From an uncultured Roseibium sp. (lineage in GTDB: Bacteria; Pseudomonadota; Alphaproteobacteria; Rhizobiales; Stappiaceae), in NCBI RefSeq assembly GCF_963675985.1, contig NZ_OY780958.1:4108847-4172846 (forward strand): DNA of 64,000 nucleotides. The letters are read 5' to 3'. A model generated the notes under the pieces. It was not told where the DNA came from and did not search any database. It saw only the letters and a program-made list of their open reading frames with translations. Each line of letters opens with the position of its first letter. Within the stretch, counting starts at the first letter, position 1. Below are positions 25,638-34,320 of the stretch, one piece after another. The translations under genes and the position numbers were made by a program.

Positions 25638-28198
25638 TCTGCCAGTTCCAGAATTTTTGTTGCGAAATTATCCCAGGAATAGTCGACGACCGTCTCGCGC
25701 ACGTCCGTCTTCAGATCGAAAGCCGCTTCGATCAGCTTTGCGACGTCGGATGCGTTTGCATCGATGTCCAACAGATAGCCGTTTTCGCCATCGCGGATGA
25801 GATCGGGCGCAAAACCGGTCCGGCTCGCCACCGGAACCACATTGGCCATCATCGCCTCAAGAAGCGGAATGGGGCCTCCCTCCAGGGTCGAGGCCGACAA
25901 CAGCACGTCGAATTTGGCGTACCAGGACGGGTAATCGGCGTAGGGAGCCGTGACATACTGGAAATTCGGAGCGTTTTTCATCTCCTCGAACCCTGCATAC
26001 TCCTCCCAGTTCCGGCCGATCAGGATGAAAGACCAGTCCGGCTGCGTCCTGACCAGCTCAAGAAGCAGATCCGGATTCTTGCGGTCGTAGTAGGATGCGG
26101 AAATGCCGACGGTCTTGCCCGTTCGCACATGGCGCAGGAACAGCTTCGGATCCGCACCGCCCAGAACGACGCAGCCCTTTTCGGGCTTCAGGCCCCGCTC
26201 GAGCCACAGGTCAAGATGCTGGGAACAGGCGAAAATGACCTTGGTCGCCTTGTTGAAGGCATCCACAAGCTCCGCGATTTCTTCCGCGCTGTCTTCTCTT
26301 GGATGGGTGAACCAGATGAAATTGCGGGCGCCGCCGATCTGCTTGGCATTCTTCCGCGTGTGCTTCAGGTAAAGCGAATAGTGTGAGTAGAAGTAATTTT
26401 CCGCGTCGGGTAGCTTGGGCGGATTGTAGGCGACATGCCAGCTGTCCGGCTGCCGGGAGCCGATTTCCCGGCAGATCGCATCGAGGATCCAGCCCTTGGT
26501 ATTCTGGTGGGTGACGAAAACCCATTTCGTCTTGCCGGTCTCGTTCAGCCGTTCGGGAAACGGCCCCAGTGCCGCGCAATAGTCCTTCAGCGTGGTGACA
26601 GCCACGCCTTCTCGCCGACCTTCCTTGGTAAAGTCCTTGACGAGTTTGGACTTCTCTTCTGGCAGGACCACCAGTTTGACCTTGGCCATACGGGAGGCCA
26701 CACCCTTGTCCATTTCGCTGGTCGCGACAACCGACGGAATAATGCGGTGCCGGATGAAACAGTCAAGAAGTGCGGGCGCCTTCTGGAAGACCTGACTGTC
26801 GACGATAAACTCCGCAGCCTCATCGGCGGCGAGAATCCTGTCGAGGACATCGGGGCTCAATATGCCCAGGGACTGTTCTCTCAAAATGAACAGCGTCGCG
26901 CCGGACTTTGGCCTCAGGTCCCGCTTGGCGAGGACGTCGGCAACCAGAATGTCGCGCCATTTTGCGGCGACGACCGGCGCGGAATATTCTGCTGCGACCG
27001 CCTGGTATTTAAGGAGGTCCTGTCGGCTGTTTTCCGCCCCCTGGTCACCAAGGTACCGGCGCAGACCGGCCTCGAAATCATCGAGGACGACGAAGTCCGA
27101 CAACTCGGCCATGGCGCCGTTGGAACTCGCGATGACCGGGACACCCGAGGCCAGGGCCTGCAGGGCGCGGTTCGACGACTTGACCATCGAAAATCTGTCA
27201 TCGCCATTCGTCAGCAGAGCGACATCGGCCTGTCCCATGGCGTCCGCCATGGCCTCCACGGACCACTCGAGATAAGATGAGGGAACGTCGAGCTGACCGA
27301 TGACCGCATCGAAAACCGTACGGTTGTTGCTGACGACCACCAGCTCCAGCGGAACATCCTTCTGCAAGGCCCTGAGGGCAGGTACCGCGTTCAACAGGCT
27401 GACGATGCCGAAGGTGCCGTGATTTGAGCCGTAGTTGCCGAACCACAGGATCTTCTTGCGCACCGGACCGGATGCGGCAACCGCTTCCGCAGGGGCGGCC
27501 TTCATGGCCTTCGCGGGCGTTGACGGGTGCTTTTCCACACGTTTACCGAAGGGGAAGAAAAACGACTTCAGCTTTGCGGCGGCGGAGGGCCGCGATTCCG
27601 GTTGAGGAGGCTGAGACTGTTCTTGAGGCGCCGGCGGCAACGGGCGTGGCGGCGCCTTGCCCGGCTTTGGCGGCGGCTGTTTGACCTTCGCCGCGCTGGA
27701 ATTGCGGAAATACTCCGTCACCGAGCGCACGGTTTCCTGGGTTTCCGCGATATCCTTGAGAATGTGAATCGGAACCGATTTGGTCGAATAACCGTCGAGA
27801 TACTCCTGGATCCGCTCGACCATGGCCGGACCCGTGGTGATGATACCGCTCAGATAAGGGGCGATCGAACCGAACAGGGCAAGTTGCCAGGGGCCGGGCC
27901 TCGCCTTGTAACCGGGTGCGAGAAAGTCGTCGCACACATCGAAATAGACCGCCTTGCGCCGGCGGAAGGACTCCGAGACCATATAGACGACCGAGACATC
28001 GATCCTCTTGACGACGATCAGGGCGTCGAGACTGTCGAGTTCCTTGAGAACTTCGGTTTCGTCCAGATAGAACGCGTTCTCGACGGAAAGGTCTTCCAGG
28101 GCCTGTGCCATATAGAAGCATCGATATCGCGCTGAAGCGGAATGAATATCAGTAGATTTTAAATACCATCCGATCTTGAGCTTGGTGTCTTGCTTCAT
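25634..28198 (-). CDS. Two-module group-1 glycosyltransferase with proline-rich linker
   Basis: 854 residues. An N-terminal GT-B half (KIGWYLKSTDIHSASARYRC, then VYFDVCDDFLAPGYKARPG) leads into a Pro/Ala/Gln-rich linker (about 175-235), then a group-1 transferase block (KKILWFGNYGSNHGTFGI, ADVALLTNGDDRFSMVKSSNRALQALASGVPVIAS). The last 300 residues form a second transferase (WVFVTHQNTKGWILDAICREIG, KTVGISASYYDRKNPDLLLELV, FDVLLSASTLEGGPIPLLEAMMANVVPVAS with the ExxxxxxLLEAMM motif of GT4). So at least two catalytic modules lie in one chain, joined by a flexible linker. Start ATG 28198; first gene of a leftward trio. Confidence 0.75.
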   Translation of the reverse strand: MKQDTKLKIGWYLKSTDIHSASARYRCFYMAQALEDLSVENAFYLDETEVLKELDSLDALIVVKRIDVSVVYMVSESFRRRKAVYFDVCDDFLAPGYKARPGPWQLALFGSIAPYLSGIITTGPAMVERIQEYLDGYSTKSVPIHILKDIAETQETVRSVTEYFRNSSAAKVKQPPPKPGKAPPRPLPPAPQEQSQPPQPESRPSAAAKLKSFFFPFGKRVEKHPSTPAKAMKAAPAEAVAASGPVRKKILWFGNYGSNHGTFGIVSLLNAVPALRALQKDVPLELVVVSNNRTVFDAVIGQLDVPSSYLEWSVEAMADAMGQADVALLTNGDDRFSMVKSSNRALQALASGVPVIASSNGAMAELSDFVVLDDFEAGLRRYLGDQGAENSRQDLLKYQAVAAEYSAPVVAAKWRDILVADVLAKRDLRPKSGATLFILREQSLGILSPDVLDRILAADEAAEFIVDSQVFQKAPALLDCFIRHRIIPSVVATSEMDKGVASRMAKVKLVVLPEEKSKLVKDFTKEGRREGVAVTTLKDYCAALGPFPERLNETGKTKWVFVTHQNTKGWILDAICREIGSRQPDSWHVAYNPPKLPDAENYFYSHYSLYLKHTRKNAKQIGGARNFIWFTHPREDSAEEIAELVDAFNKATKVIFACSQHLDLWLERGLKPEKGCVVLGGADPKLFLRHVRTGKTVGISASYYDRKNPDLLLELVRTQPDWSFILIGRNWEEYAGFEEMKNAPNFQYVTAPYADYPSWYAKFDVLLSASTLEGGPIPLLEAMMANVVPVASRTGFAPDLIRDGENGYLLDIDANASDVAKLIEAAFDLKTDVRETVVDYSWDNFATKILELAE

Positions 28199-28527
28199 TT
28201 CTCTGCTGTCTTAATCGGTTTCGGCAAACCGTTCGGGTCTGAAATGGGCGACCTGAACAGGAGATGGATCATACCGCTTGCTGACTTTCCAGAAAGGACT
28301 ATCGACAGTCCTCGCGAATGGGCTCTCCATTCTACATAATGAGATTTGAAGACAAAGTCGCGTCATTTTGCGCCCTCATTCACCATGAATGACGCGGCCG
28401 CGGACACGCAAGCGAACGCCCCCCGGATTGCAGGGCAAACCCGAGACCATCAGACGCTTGTTCTGATTTGAAGGTCGGCCGCCGCAGCGGCCATCATCCG
28501 ATCATGCCGCGGCAGGGGTGCCCGTCT
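28199..28527. other. Intergenic region, 329 bp, no gene seen
   Basis: Between the leftward glycosyltransferase gene and the end of the leftward yeeE-like gene. It should hold the promoter of the three-gene set 28198-23156. No convincing ORF, hairpin terminator or repeat is visible. It marks the change from the capsule locus to general metabolism. Confidence 0.4.
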
Positions 28528-29682
28528 TCAGCCCATACCGAGCTTCAGTCGCAGCCGGACGCCGACAAGGCTGCCGAGAAAGCCGAACAGCAGCCACAGC
28601 CAGCCGTGAAGAGAACCGGAAGCCAGACCGCCGAGATAGGCGCCGATATTGCAGCCGTAGGCCAGACGCGCGCCGTAGCCCATGAGCAGACCTCCGGCGA
28701 TGGCCGTCAGGAGATCGCGCCTGGACAATTGCCAGACAGGCATGAACCTGCCGGCAAGGGCCGCCGCCGCCATGGCGCCCAGGATGACGCCGAAATTCAT
28801 CACCGAGGTCATGTCGGTCAGGACGGAGCGTTCCAGGGCGCCTTTCTGCCAGGACCAGTAGGGCCAGGTTTCCACCGGGATGCCGATGGCATGAAACGCC
28901 TTCGCTCCCCAAAGGGCGAAACCGGAGGTGATCCCCCAGGGACGACCGACCACGATGAAAGTCAAAATACAGACCACCGCCAGCAAGAGCGCGCCCAGCA
29001 TGGGCGACCAGGGACCGGTCAGAACGGAATCGGTCTTGCGAGACGGCAGGATCTTGCCATGCGCCTTCCGTTCGATCCGAAGCGTCAGCAAGGCGATCAG
29101 CCCGAGGACTGCGGCCGTGATCGCAAAGGCTCCGATCGGGCCAAAATCCTGCACGAGGGAATAGGACGGCAGTTTCGGCAGTTTGCCCCACAAATGCATG
29201 TGGGCCGTTGCCAGGACGGAGCCCAGGATAAAGGTCGCAAGCGTCACCATCATCCGCGTCGAGCCGCCGCCGGCCGTAAACAGGGTGCCGGACGCACAGC
29301 CGCCGCCAACCTGCATTCCCAAGCCGAACATGAAGGCGCCGATCGCCGCAGCATAGCCGAAGGGAAAGACGAATCCCCCCGTCCGCATGCCGAAGTCCTC
29401 TCCCCAGGCGATCAGAGGGAAGGAAACCGCGGAGACCAGCAGGATCAGCACGAACTGCGCCCGAAGCCCGGTGCCGCGCCGTTCGGTCACGAGATGGCGC
29501 CAGGCCGCGGTGAAGCCGAAGCTGGCATGGTAGAGCGCAAGCCCGGCCAGGCCGCCGATCAGGGTCGCCAGCGCGTGTTTGGGTCCGGCAGCCAGAAACG
29601 CGCCATAACTGACCAATGCCAGGGCGCTCAGAGCAACGAACAGGACCGTCCTTTGGGACGTGGATACGGAAAGAGTCTGCAT
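28528..29682 (-). CDS. YeeE/YedE-family thiosulfate/sulfur transporter permease
   Basis: 384-residue integral membrane protein of the Sulf_transp (YeeE/YedE) family, which in characterised members moves thiosulfate or sulfur compounds inward. Two halves each carry a cysteine motif: MQVGGGCASGTLFTAGGG in the first and YGCNIGAYLGG in the second, matching the conserved Gly/Cys signature. About ten hydrophobic segments are visible. An open frame extends upstream to 29754, but the ATG at 29682 (MQTLSVSTSQRT) is the better start. It is transcribed alone, divergent from the TPR gene. A sulfur source could supply PAPS for the sulfotransferase, but the link is speculative. Confidence 0.85.
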   Translation of the reverse strand: MQTLSVSTSQRTVLFVALSALALVSYGAFLAAGPKHALATLIGGLAGLALYHASFGFTAAWRHLVTERRGTGLRAQFVLILLVSAVSFPLIAWGEDFGMRTGGFVFPFGYAAAIGAFMFGLGMQVGGGCASGTLFTAGGGSTRMMVTLATFILGSVLATAHMHLWGKLPKLPSYSLVQDFGPIGAFAITAAVLGLIALLTLRIERKAHGKILPSRKTDSVLTGPWSPMLGALLLAVVCILTFIVVGRPWGITSGFALWGAKAFHAIGIPVETWPYWSWQKGALERSVLTDMTSVMNFGVILGAMAAAALAGRFMPVWQLSRRDLLTAIAGGLLMGYGARLAYGCNIGAYLGGLASGSLHGWLWLLFGFLGSLVGVRLRLKLGMG

Positions 29683-29867
29683 ATCAGACGACCTAGGCTT
29701 TTCCGTTTCGCGCGACAAGAAATGCCATTCTCCCACGCAAGGAATTAGCAGCATGATTTTCTAATGAGACTGAATAACGTCTCCCGCGCACACGTCGCCA
29801 ACACCTTTTTGTGTGTTGCAGTTCAACGTCCGACTGCGGTTCTTTTTGTCGTGCACAATTTTTCGAA

Positions 29868-29888
29868 GCGCCACCAATACCGTGGCGC
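29868..29888. promoter_or_regulatory. 7-bp perfect hairpin in the yeeE/TPR divergent gap
   Basis: GCGCCAC at 29868-29874 pairs with GTGGCGC at 29882-29888 around a 7-base loop. There is no T run, so it is more likely an operator than a terminator. It lies 69 bp before the ATG of the TPR protein. Function inferred from position only. Confidence 0.3.
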
Positions 29889-29956
29889 GAGCTCTATAGC
29901 TTGAGGTCCCGGCTCTGCTGCCGATGGACAAGAGCGAGCGCAACAAAGGGCAGCCA

Positions 29957-31339
29957 ATGCGTCTGACAGACCAATTCGGATACGACATCACCCTCGAAGA
30001 CAAAGAGGCCCTGGCCGCATGGACATCCGCGGTCAATGCCTTTCTTGCCCACGGGGCGACGACGGCAAGCCATCTCCAGGATGCGCTTGAACGGGATCCC
30101 GAATTCGCGCTCGGCCATGCCGCCCGTGGTCTGTTCTGCCTGCTGCTTGCCCGGCGCGAACTTTACGACACTGCCGAAGAGGCCTGGAAAACCGCGGCCA
30201 GCGCGGCGAAGGTCCGGCCAGTCACGCCGCGCGAGGCCGTCGTCACGTCGGCGCTTCGGGCCTGGCTCGACGGCTGGCCGTCCAATTCCGCAGATCTTCT
30301 GGACGATGCGCTGGAAAAGGCACCCCGCGATGCCCTGCTTTTGAAACTGTCACAAGCCATCCGCTTCATCCTGGGCGATTCAAACGGCATGCGTACCTCC
30401 ATCGAGCGGGTCATGGCTGAGTATGACGAGGGTCATCCCAGCTACGGCTACATTCTCGGCTGCCGTTCCTTCGCGCTGGAGGAAACCGGCTCCTACCGGG
30501 AGGCGGAGGCCGTTGGCCGCCGGGGGCTGGAATTTCGCAGCGACGATGCCTGGGGCCTGCACGCGGTCGCCCATGTGCATGACATGACGGGCCGCTCGGA
30601 GGAAGGCATCGGCTGGCTGGAAAGCCGGCCGGACGGCTGGGCCCACTGCAACAACTTCGGCTATCACGTGTGGTGGCATCTGGCGCTGATGTGCCTGGAT
30701 CGGGGCGAAATCGACAAGGTTCTCGATCTTTACGACCGCAAGATCCGGCAGGACCACACGGATGACTTCCGCGACATTTCCAACGGCACATCGCTGCTGA
30801 TGCGGCTGGAACTGGAGGGCGTCAATGTCGGCGGGCGCTGGGAGGAACTGGCCGCCCTTTCCGATAAGCGCGCCGAGGACGGCTGCAATGTCTTCGCCGA
30901 CCTGCACTATCTGCTCGCGCTTCTGAACGGTGGCCGAAGGATGGGTACCGAACGTCTGATTGCCGACCTGCGCCGGCGCACGCGGCAAGAAGGCGATATG
31001 CAGCGGATCTCGACCGAGGCCGGACTGCCCGCGGCCATGGGCCTGGAGCAATACCGGAAGGGAAACTACGCCTCCGCCTTCACCATGATGTCCTCGGCCC
31101 GCGACGCCTTGCCGACGATCGGCGGCTCCCATGCCCAGCGCGATGTTTTTGAGCGGATAACGATCGATGCGGCCATTCGCGCCGGCCTTGCGGAGGACGC
31201 GGAAAAACTCCTGAAAGACCGCACCTTTAAACGCGGCGGTCTCGACCGGTTCGCCGAACAGCGTCTGGAGGTCTGCGACCGGATGCAGCGCGCGTCCCTG
31301 GTCATGCAAAATGAACGCTTGCGCGCGACGCCAGCCTGA
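29957..31339 (+). CDS. TTC38-like tetratricopeptide protein
   Basis: 460 residues, soluble. It resembles the TPR repeat protein 38 (TTC38) family found in eukaryotes and many proteobacteria: a helical repeat array with DALERDPEFALGHAARGLFCLLL, the signature region WGLHAVAHVHDMTGRSEEGIGWLESR, then HVWWHLALMCLDRGEIDKVLDLYD. Biochemical role of the bacterial members is not established. The start is taken at the ATG 29957 (MRLTDQFGYDITLE) behind an AGGG site; an ATG at 29924 is in frame. It is followed 67 bp later by an OpgC-type gene in the same direction. Confidence 0.8.
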   Translation: MRLTDQFGYDITLEDKEALAAWTSAVNAFLAHGATTASHLQDALERDPEFALGHAARGLFCLLLARRELYDTAEEAWKTAASAAKVRPVTPREAVVTSALRAWLDGWPSNSADLLDDALEKAPRDALLLKLSQAIRFILGDSNGMRTSIERVMAEYDEGHPSYGYILGCRSFALEETGSYREAEAVGRRGLEFRSDDAWGLHAVAHVHDMTGRSEEGIGWLESRPDGWAHCNNFGYHVWWHLALMCLDRGEIDKVLDLYDRKIRQDHTDDFRDISNGTSLLMRLELEGVNVGGRWEELAALSDKRAEDGCNVFADLHYLLALLNGGRRMGTERLIADLRRRTRQEGDMQRISTEAGLPAAMGLEQYRKGNYASAFTMMSSARDALPTIGGSHAQRDVFERITIDAAIRAGLAEDAEKLLKDRTFKRGGLDRFAEQRLEVCDRMQRASLVMQNERLRATPA

Positions 31340-31406
31340 CGAATATCCCGGTTTCGACACAAACTTAACGCAGGCTTCCCAAAAGGGACCCAGGAACACA
31401 CGTATC

Positions 31407-32666
31407 GTGAACGCCCAGACGACCGTTGCAAAGAAACCAAGAGATCCCCGCCTGGATTTTTACCGGGGGATCGGCATGTTCATCATCTATATCGCCCATG
31501 TTCCCTGGAACTGGTGGACCCTCTGGATCCCGGCACGGTTCGGGTTTTCCGATGCGACGGAAATTTTCGTCTTCTGTTCGGGCATGGCCTCGGCGCTGGC
31601 CTTCGGCAAGGTGTTCGAGACCCACGGCTGGGGCATCGGTGCTGCCCGGATCGTGCATCGGATGTGGCAGGTCTACTGGGCGCATATCGGCCAGTTCTTC
31701 GTGATCGCGGTCAGTCTGGTCGCACTGCACGAAAGCGGATTTCTGGAAACCTGCTGCGGTCTGACCGAGGACTATGTTGGCTCGCTCAATCTCTGGCATC
31801 TGTTCGACAATTCGAAGGTCACGCTGCCGGGCCTCTTCAGCCTGACCTGGGTGCCGAACTATTTCGACATCCTGCCGATGTACATCGTGATCCTGGGTCT
31901 GATACCGGTCATCATGTTCATTGCCAGCTATTCGGTGCCGGCCACCTTCGCCTTTTCCATCGGCCTATGGCTGATGGCGAACCTCGGCTTTCTCAGCCTG
32001 CCTGCGGAACCCTGGTCGGATCGGCCCTGGTTCTTCAATCCGTTCGCCTGGCAGCTCGTCTTCTTCACCGGCTTCGCCTTCATGCGTGGCTGGCTACCGG
32101 CGCCGCCGGTGAACCGCACGCTGGTGACACTTGCCATCGTCATCCTGCTGGTCACCCTCCCGTTCGCCTATTTCCGAATCCATCTGAATGTGCAGTGGGC
32201 CGACGACATCCGCAATTCGATCGAACCCTTTTGGAGGAAGACCGAATTCGGACTGTTCCGCTACATCCATTTCCTGGCGCTTGCCTATCTCGCGTGGCTG
32301 GCCGCCGGCGAGAACGGCCGGCGCCTTTACGGCCACGGCCGGAAATGGGGCACCTTCGTGCGCGTGGTCCAGAAGGTCGGCCAGCAATCGCTTGCCGTCT
32401 TCATGGCGAGCCTGGTGATCGCCCAGGCGGCCGGCATCCTGCGCGACATGGTGTGGGGCCGCGGCGAATGGGTGCCGCAGATCCTGTCCAACGTGCTGGG
32501 CTTCGCGGCCCTGATCGCTGTCGCCTACACGGTGTCGTGGTTCAAGAGCCAACCCTGGCGCAAGCCGCCGGCAAAGCTGCACAAGCCGGAGGGACCGGAC
32601 AAAGCCGCTCCGGAAAACCGGGAACCCGCGAAGGAACCGTCCAGACGGCAGGCCGAAACGGTCTGA
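31407..32666 (+). CDS. opgC: OpgC-family membrane acyltransferase
   Basis: 419-residue multi-spanning protein with the OpgC domain, which in Rhodobacter and Brucella relatives adds succinyl groups to osmoregulated periplasmic glucans. The N-terminus RDPRLDFYRGIGMFIIYIAHVPWNWW is the family signature, with the His of IAHVPWN as the probable catalytic residue. About ten membrane segments follow, then a Lys/Pro/Glu-rich cytosolic tail. The start is a GTG at 31407; the open frame runs further upstream but overlaps the previous gene. No opgG/opgH or cgs gene is in the window, so the glucan substrate is not shown here. Confidence 0.82.
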   Translation: MNAQTTVAKKPRDPRLDFYRGIGMFIIYIAHVPWNWWTLWIPARFGFSDATEIFVFCSGMASALAFGKVFETHGWGIGAARIVHRMWQVYWAHIGQFFVIAVSLVALHESGFLETCCGLTEDYVGSLNLWHLFDNSKVTLPGLFSLTWVPNYFDILPMYIVILGLIPVIMFIASYSVPATFAFSIGLWLMANLGFLSLPAEPWSDRPWFFNPFAWQLVFFTGFAFMRGWLPAPPVNRTLVTLAIVILLVTLPFAYFRIHLNVQWADDIRNSIEPFWRKTEFGLFRYIHFLALAYLAWLAAGENGRRLYGHGRKWGTFVRVVQKVGQQSLAVFMASLVIAQAAGILRDMVWGRGEWVPQILSNVLGFAALIAVAYTVSWFKSQPWRKPPAKLHKPEGPDKAAPENREPAKEPSRRQAETV

Positions 32667-32994
32667 GGGTGATGACAGACCCTGATTTCGTCATCAATTC
32701 TGCTATTCCGCCCGTAACAAAAGCGGACTGGAACTTACAGCCTTTCTCAACACTCTGCCGTCATCACATGGCGAACACGAAGTCCGGGTGATCCAATCCA
32801 CCTCACCACGAGTCGGGAAAGCAGGGAATGAAATACGTCCTCTTTCTTTCGCAATCGCTCCAGCAAGCGGACGGGCGAGTAGATTGCCCGGACTTCGCCG
32901 CGCAATGACGCTTGAGGGAGCATTGCCCCCAAACGAAAACACCGGCCTCGCGGCCGGTGTCTTTCAGTTCGGTTTTGGTATCCTGCCTGCGAAC
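32667..32994. other. Intergenic region, 328 bp, only a terminator
   Basis: Between convergent opgC and the DUF1150 gene. Apart from the hairpin at 32939-32960 no gene or known RNA is evident. A frame at 32703-32942 on the minus strand has no ribosome site or likeness. Confidence 0.4.
32939..32960 (-). terminator. Intrinsic terminator of the hsp20-DUF1150 operon
   Basis: ACACCGGCC (32939-32947) pairs with GGCCGGTGT (32952-32960) around a 4-base loop. Read leftward, the stem is followed by TTTTCGTTT. It lies 35 bp after the DUF1150 stop. Rightward it ends in CTTTC, so it may also slow read-through from opgC. Confidence 0.75.
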
Positions 32995-33318
32995 TCAGTG
33001 CAGGCTGACCATTTCCAGTTCCTGCTCGAAAGCATTGGCGATGGCCGCTTCACGATTGTCGGCCAGCAGGATCGGCGTGCCGTCGGCGTTCAGCAGCGCC
33101 CACAGGCCGGAATTGCCCTCAAGCGGCGGCATTCCGGGAAAGAGGCTTTCCAGTTCGGCCGGCTGCATCTTGCGGACGTAAGCCAAGGTTCCGTTTCCGA
33201 GATCCGACAGCGCATCCTTGCTGATGTCGAACATCGTATCGCCGCGATCCGCGCGGTCGGGGGTATTGGGGTCGTGCATCAGGTACTCTCCATTCTCCTT
33301 TTCCGGCGGTTGGGTCAT
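32995..33318 (-). CDS. DUF1150 family protein
   Basis: 107 residues. The C-terminal two thirds (LAYVRKMQPAELESLFPGMPPLE, LWALLNADGTPILLADNREAAIANAFE) match DUF1150, a small family of alphaproteobacteria that is typically encoded right after a small heat-shock protein. It overlaps hsp20 by four bases (ATGA), so it is co-translated. An ATG at 33279 preceded by GGAG is an alternative start that would remove a charged N-tail. Function unknown; co-induction with hsp20 is expected. Confidence 0.85.
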   Translation of the reverse strand: MTQPPEKENGEYLMHDPNTPDRADRGDTMFDISKDALSDLGNGTLAYVRKMQPAELESLFPGMPPLEGNSGLWALLNADGTPILLADNREAAIANAFEQELEMVSLH

Positions 33319-33743
33319 TCGCCGCTGGAGATTTCGATTTTCCGGATCACCCGTTCCGGTTCCGGTCGTGCAAGATCGATCGACAAAAGACCGTCCCTCA
33401 GATCGGCGCCGAGGATCTCGATGCCCTCGGCCAGAACAAAGGCACGCTGGAACTGGCGGGCGGCAATACCGCGGTGCAGATACTGGCGCGACTTGTCATC
33501 GACCTGACGGCCGCGGATAACAAGCTGGCTTTCCTCAACCGACACATCGAGCTGATCGCGGGTGAACCCGGCCACAGCCAGAGTGATCCGGATGATGTCA
33601 CCCTGATCCTCGGTCTTGGGCAGACGCTCGATGTTATAGGGCGGATAGCCGTCGTTGGCGGCCTTCGAAACCCGGTCGAGCACCCGTTCAATGTCATCGA
33701 ACCCGAGCAGAAACGGGCTGGAAAACGCCGACATGCGTGTCAT
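33315..33743 (-). CDS. ibpA: Small heat-shock protein Hsp20 (IbpA-like)
   Basis: 142-residue alpha-crystallin-domain chaperone that holds unfolded proteins in large oligomers. N-terminal SPFLLGFDDIERVLDR is the IbpA/HspH type; the crystallin domain spans about 30-125, with ITLAVAGFTRDQLDVSVEE, RGIAARQFQRAFVLAEGI and the C-terminal anchor near IEI. The start is the ATG at 33743; a TTG six bases upstream is in frame. An AAGGA ribosome site precedes it. A sigma-32-like promoter and a structured leader lie upstream, so heat induction is likely. Confidence 0.92.
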   Translation of the reverse strand: MTRMSAFSSPFLLGFDDIERVLDRVSKAANDGYPPYNIERLPKTEDQGDIIRITLAVAGFTRDQLDVSVEESQLVIRGRQVDDKSRQYLHRGIAARQFQRAFVLAEGIEILGADLRDGLLSIDLARPEPERVIRKIEISSGE

Positions 33744-33749
33744 TGTCAA

Positions 33750-33816
33750 AGTCCTTTTAAAGCGACCTTGCTCCCGGACCCTGAACTAGGCATCCGGACG
33801 GGGTGTGTCTCACCCC
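33750..33816 (-). promoter_or_regulatory. hsp20 leader with hairpin and ROSE-like segment
   Basis: In the transcript a perfect 6-bp hairpin forms from 33816-33811 (GGGGTG) with 33805-33800 (CACCCC). Close to the start, UCGCU (33765-33761) fits the UYGCU box of rhizobial ROSE thermometers and can partly pair with the AAAGGA ribosome site at 33757-33752. The pairing is short and the loop tight, so thermometer function is a suggestion only. Confidence 0.35.
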
Positions 33817-33826
33817 TCGTCTGAGA

Positions 33827-33858
33827 CAAATATGGCGACTTGGCTCTGAGACTTCAAG
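33827..33858 (-). promoter_or_regulatory. Sigma-32 (RpoH)-type promoter of hsp20
   Basis: Read leftward: CTTGAA as -35 (33858-33853), 17 bases, then CCATATTTG as -10 (33835-33827). This matches the RpoH consensus CTTGAA / CCCCATnT reasonably and is placed about 85-115 bp before the hsp20 ATG. Confidence 0.6.
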
Positions 33859-33960
33859 TTCCCGTCAAATCAACGACAAGACAGGCGTGCGGACTTGCGG
33901 TGATATCTTACTACCTGCACAGTCTGCGCATTCCGACTAAACATCCAAAGTGCGCATCCC

Positions 33961-34320
33961 ATGACCCGCTCCGAATTCGATGCCTATTGCGCTGGTCTGC
34001 CGGCCACGACCAACGTGGTTCAGTGGGGGAATGCCTCTGTGTGGAAGGTCGGCGGCAAGATCTTTGCGGTCTGTTCCAGCTGGGGCAAGGGCTCCGACCA
34101 GCGGATCTCCTTCAAGTGTTCAGACCTGTCCTACATGATGCTCACCGAAGAAGCCGGCATTGTTCCGGCGCCTTATCTCGCCCGGGCAAAATGGGTCCAG
34201 GTGACGGACGATAGAGCGCTCTCCGACGAGGACCTGAAAACCTATCTCGCCACAGCCCACGGTCTTGTCGCGGCAAAACTGACGAAAAAGCTGCGGCGGG
34301 AGTTGGGGATCGATGGCTGA
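33961..34320 (+). CDS. MmcQ/YjbR-family DNA-binding-like protein
   Basis: 119-residue single-domain protein of the MmcQ/YjbR (CyaY-like fold) family. Landmarks: FDAYCAGLPATTNVVQWGNASVWKVGGKIFAV, ISFKCSDLSYMMLTEE, APYLARAKWVQVTD, and the C-terminal KKLRREL. Members are often annotated as DNA-binding, but the molecular role is poorly known. It overlaps the following MFS gene by eight bases, so the two are probably co-expressed. Confidence 0.88.
   Translation: MTRSEFDAYCAGLPATTNVVQWGNASVWKVGGKIFAVCSSWGKGSDQRISFKCSDLSYMMLTEEAGIVPAPYLARAKWVQVTDDRALSDEDLKTYLATAHGLVAAKLTKKLRRELGIDG

Noticed and set aside
28468..29748. 426-codon open frame on the plus strand
   Set aside because: Antisense to the yeeE-like permease; Arg/Gln/Gly-rich shadow.
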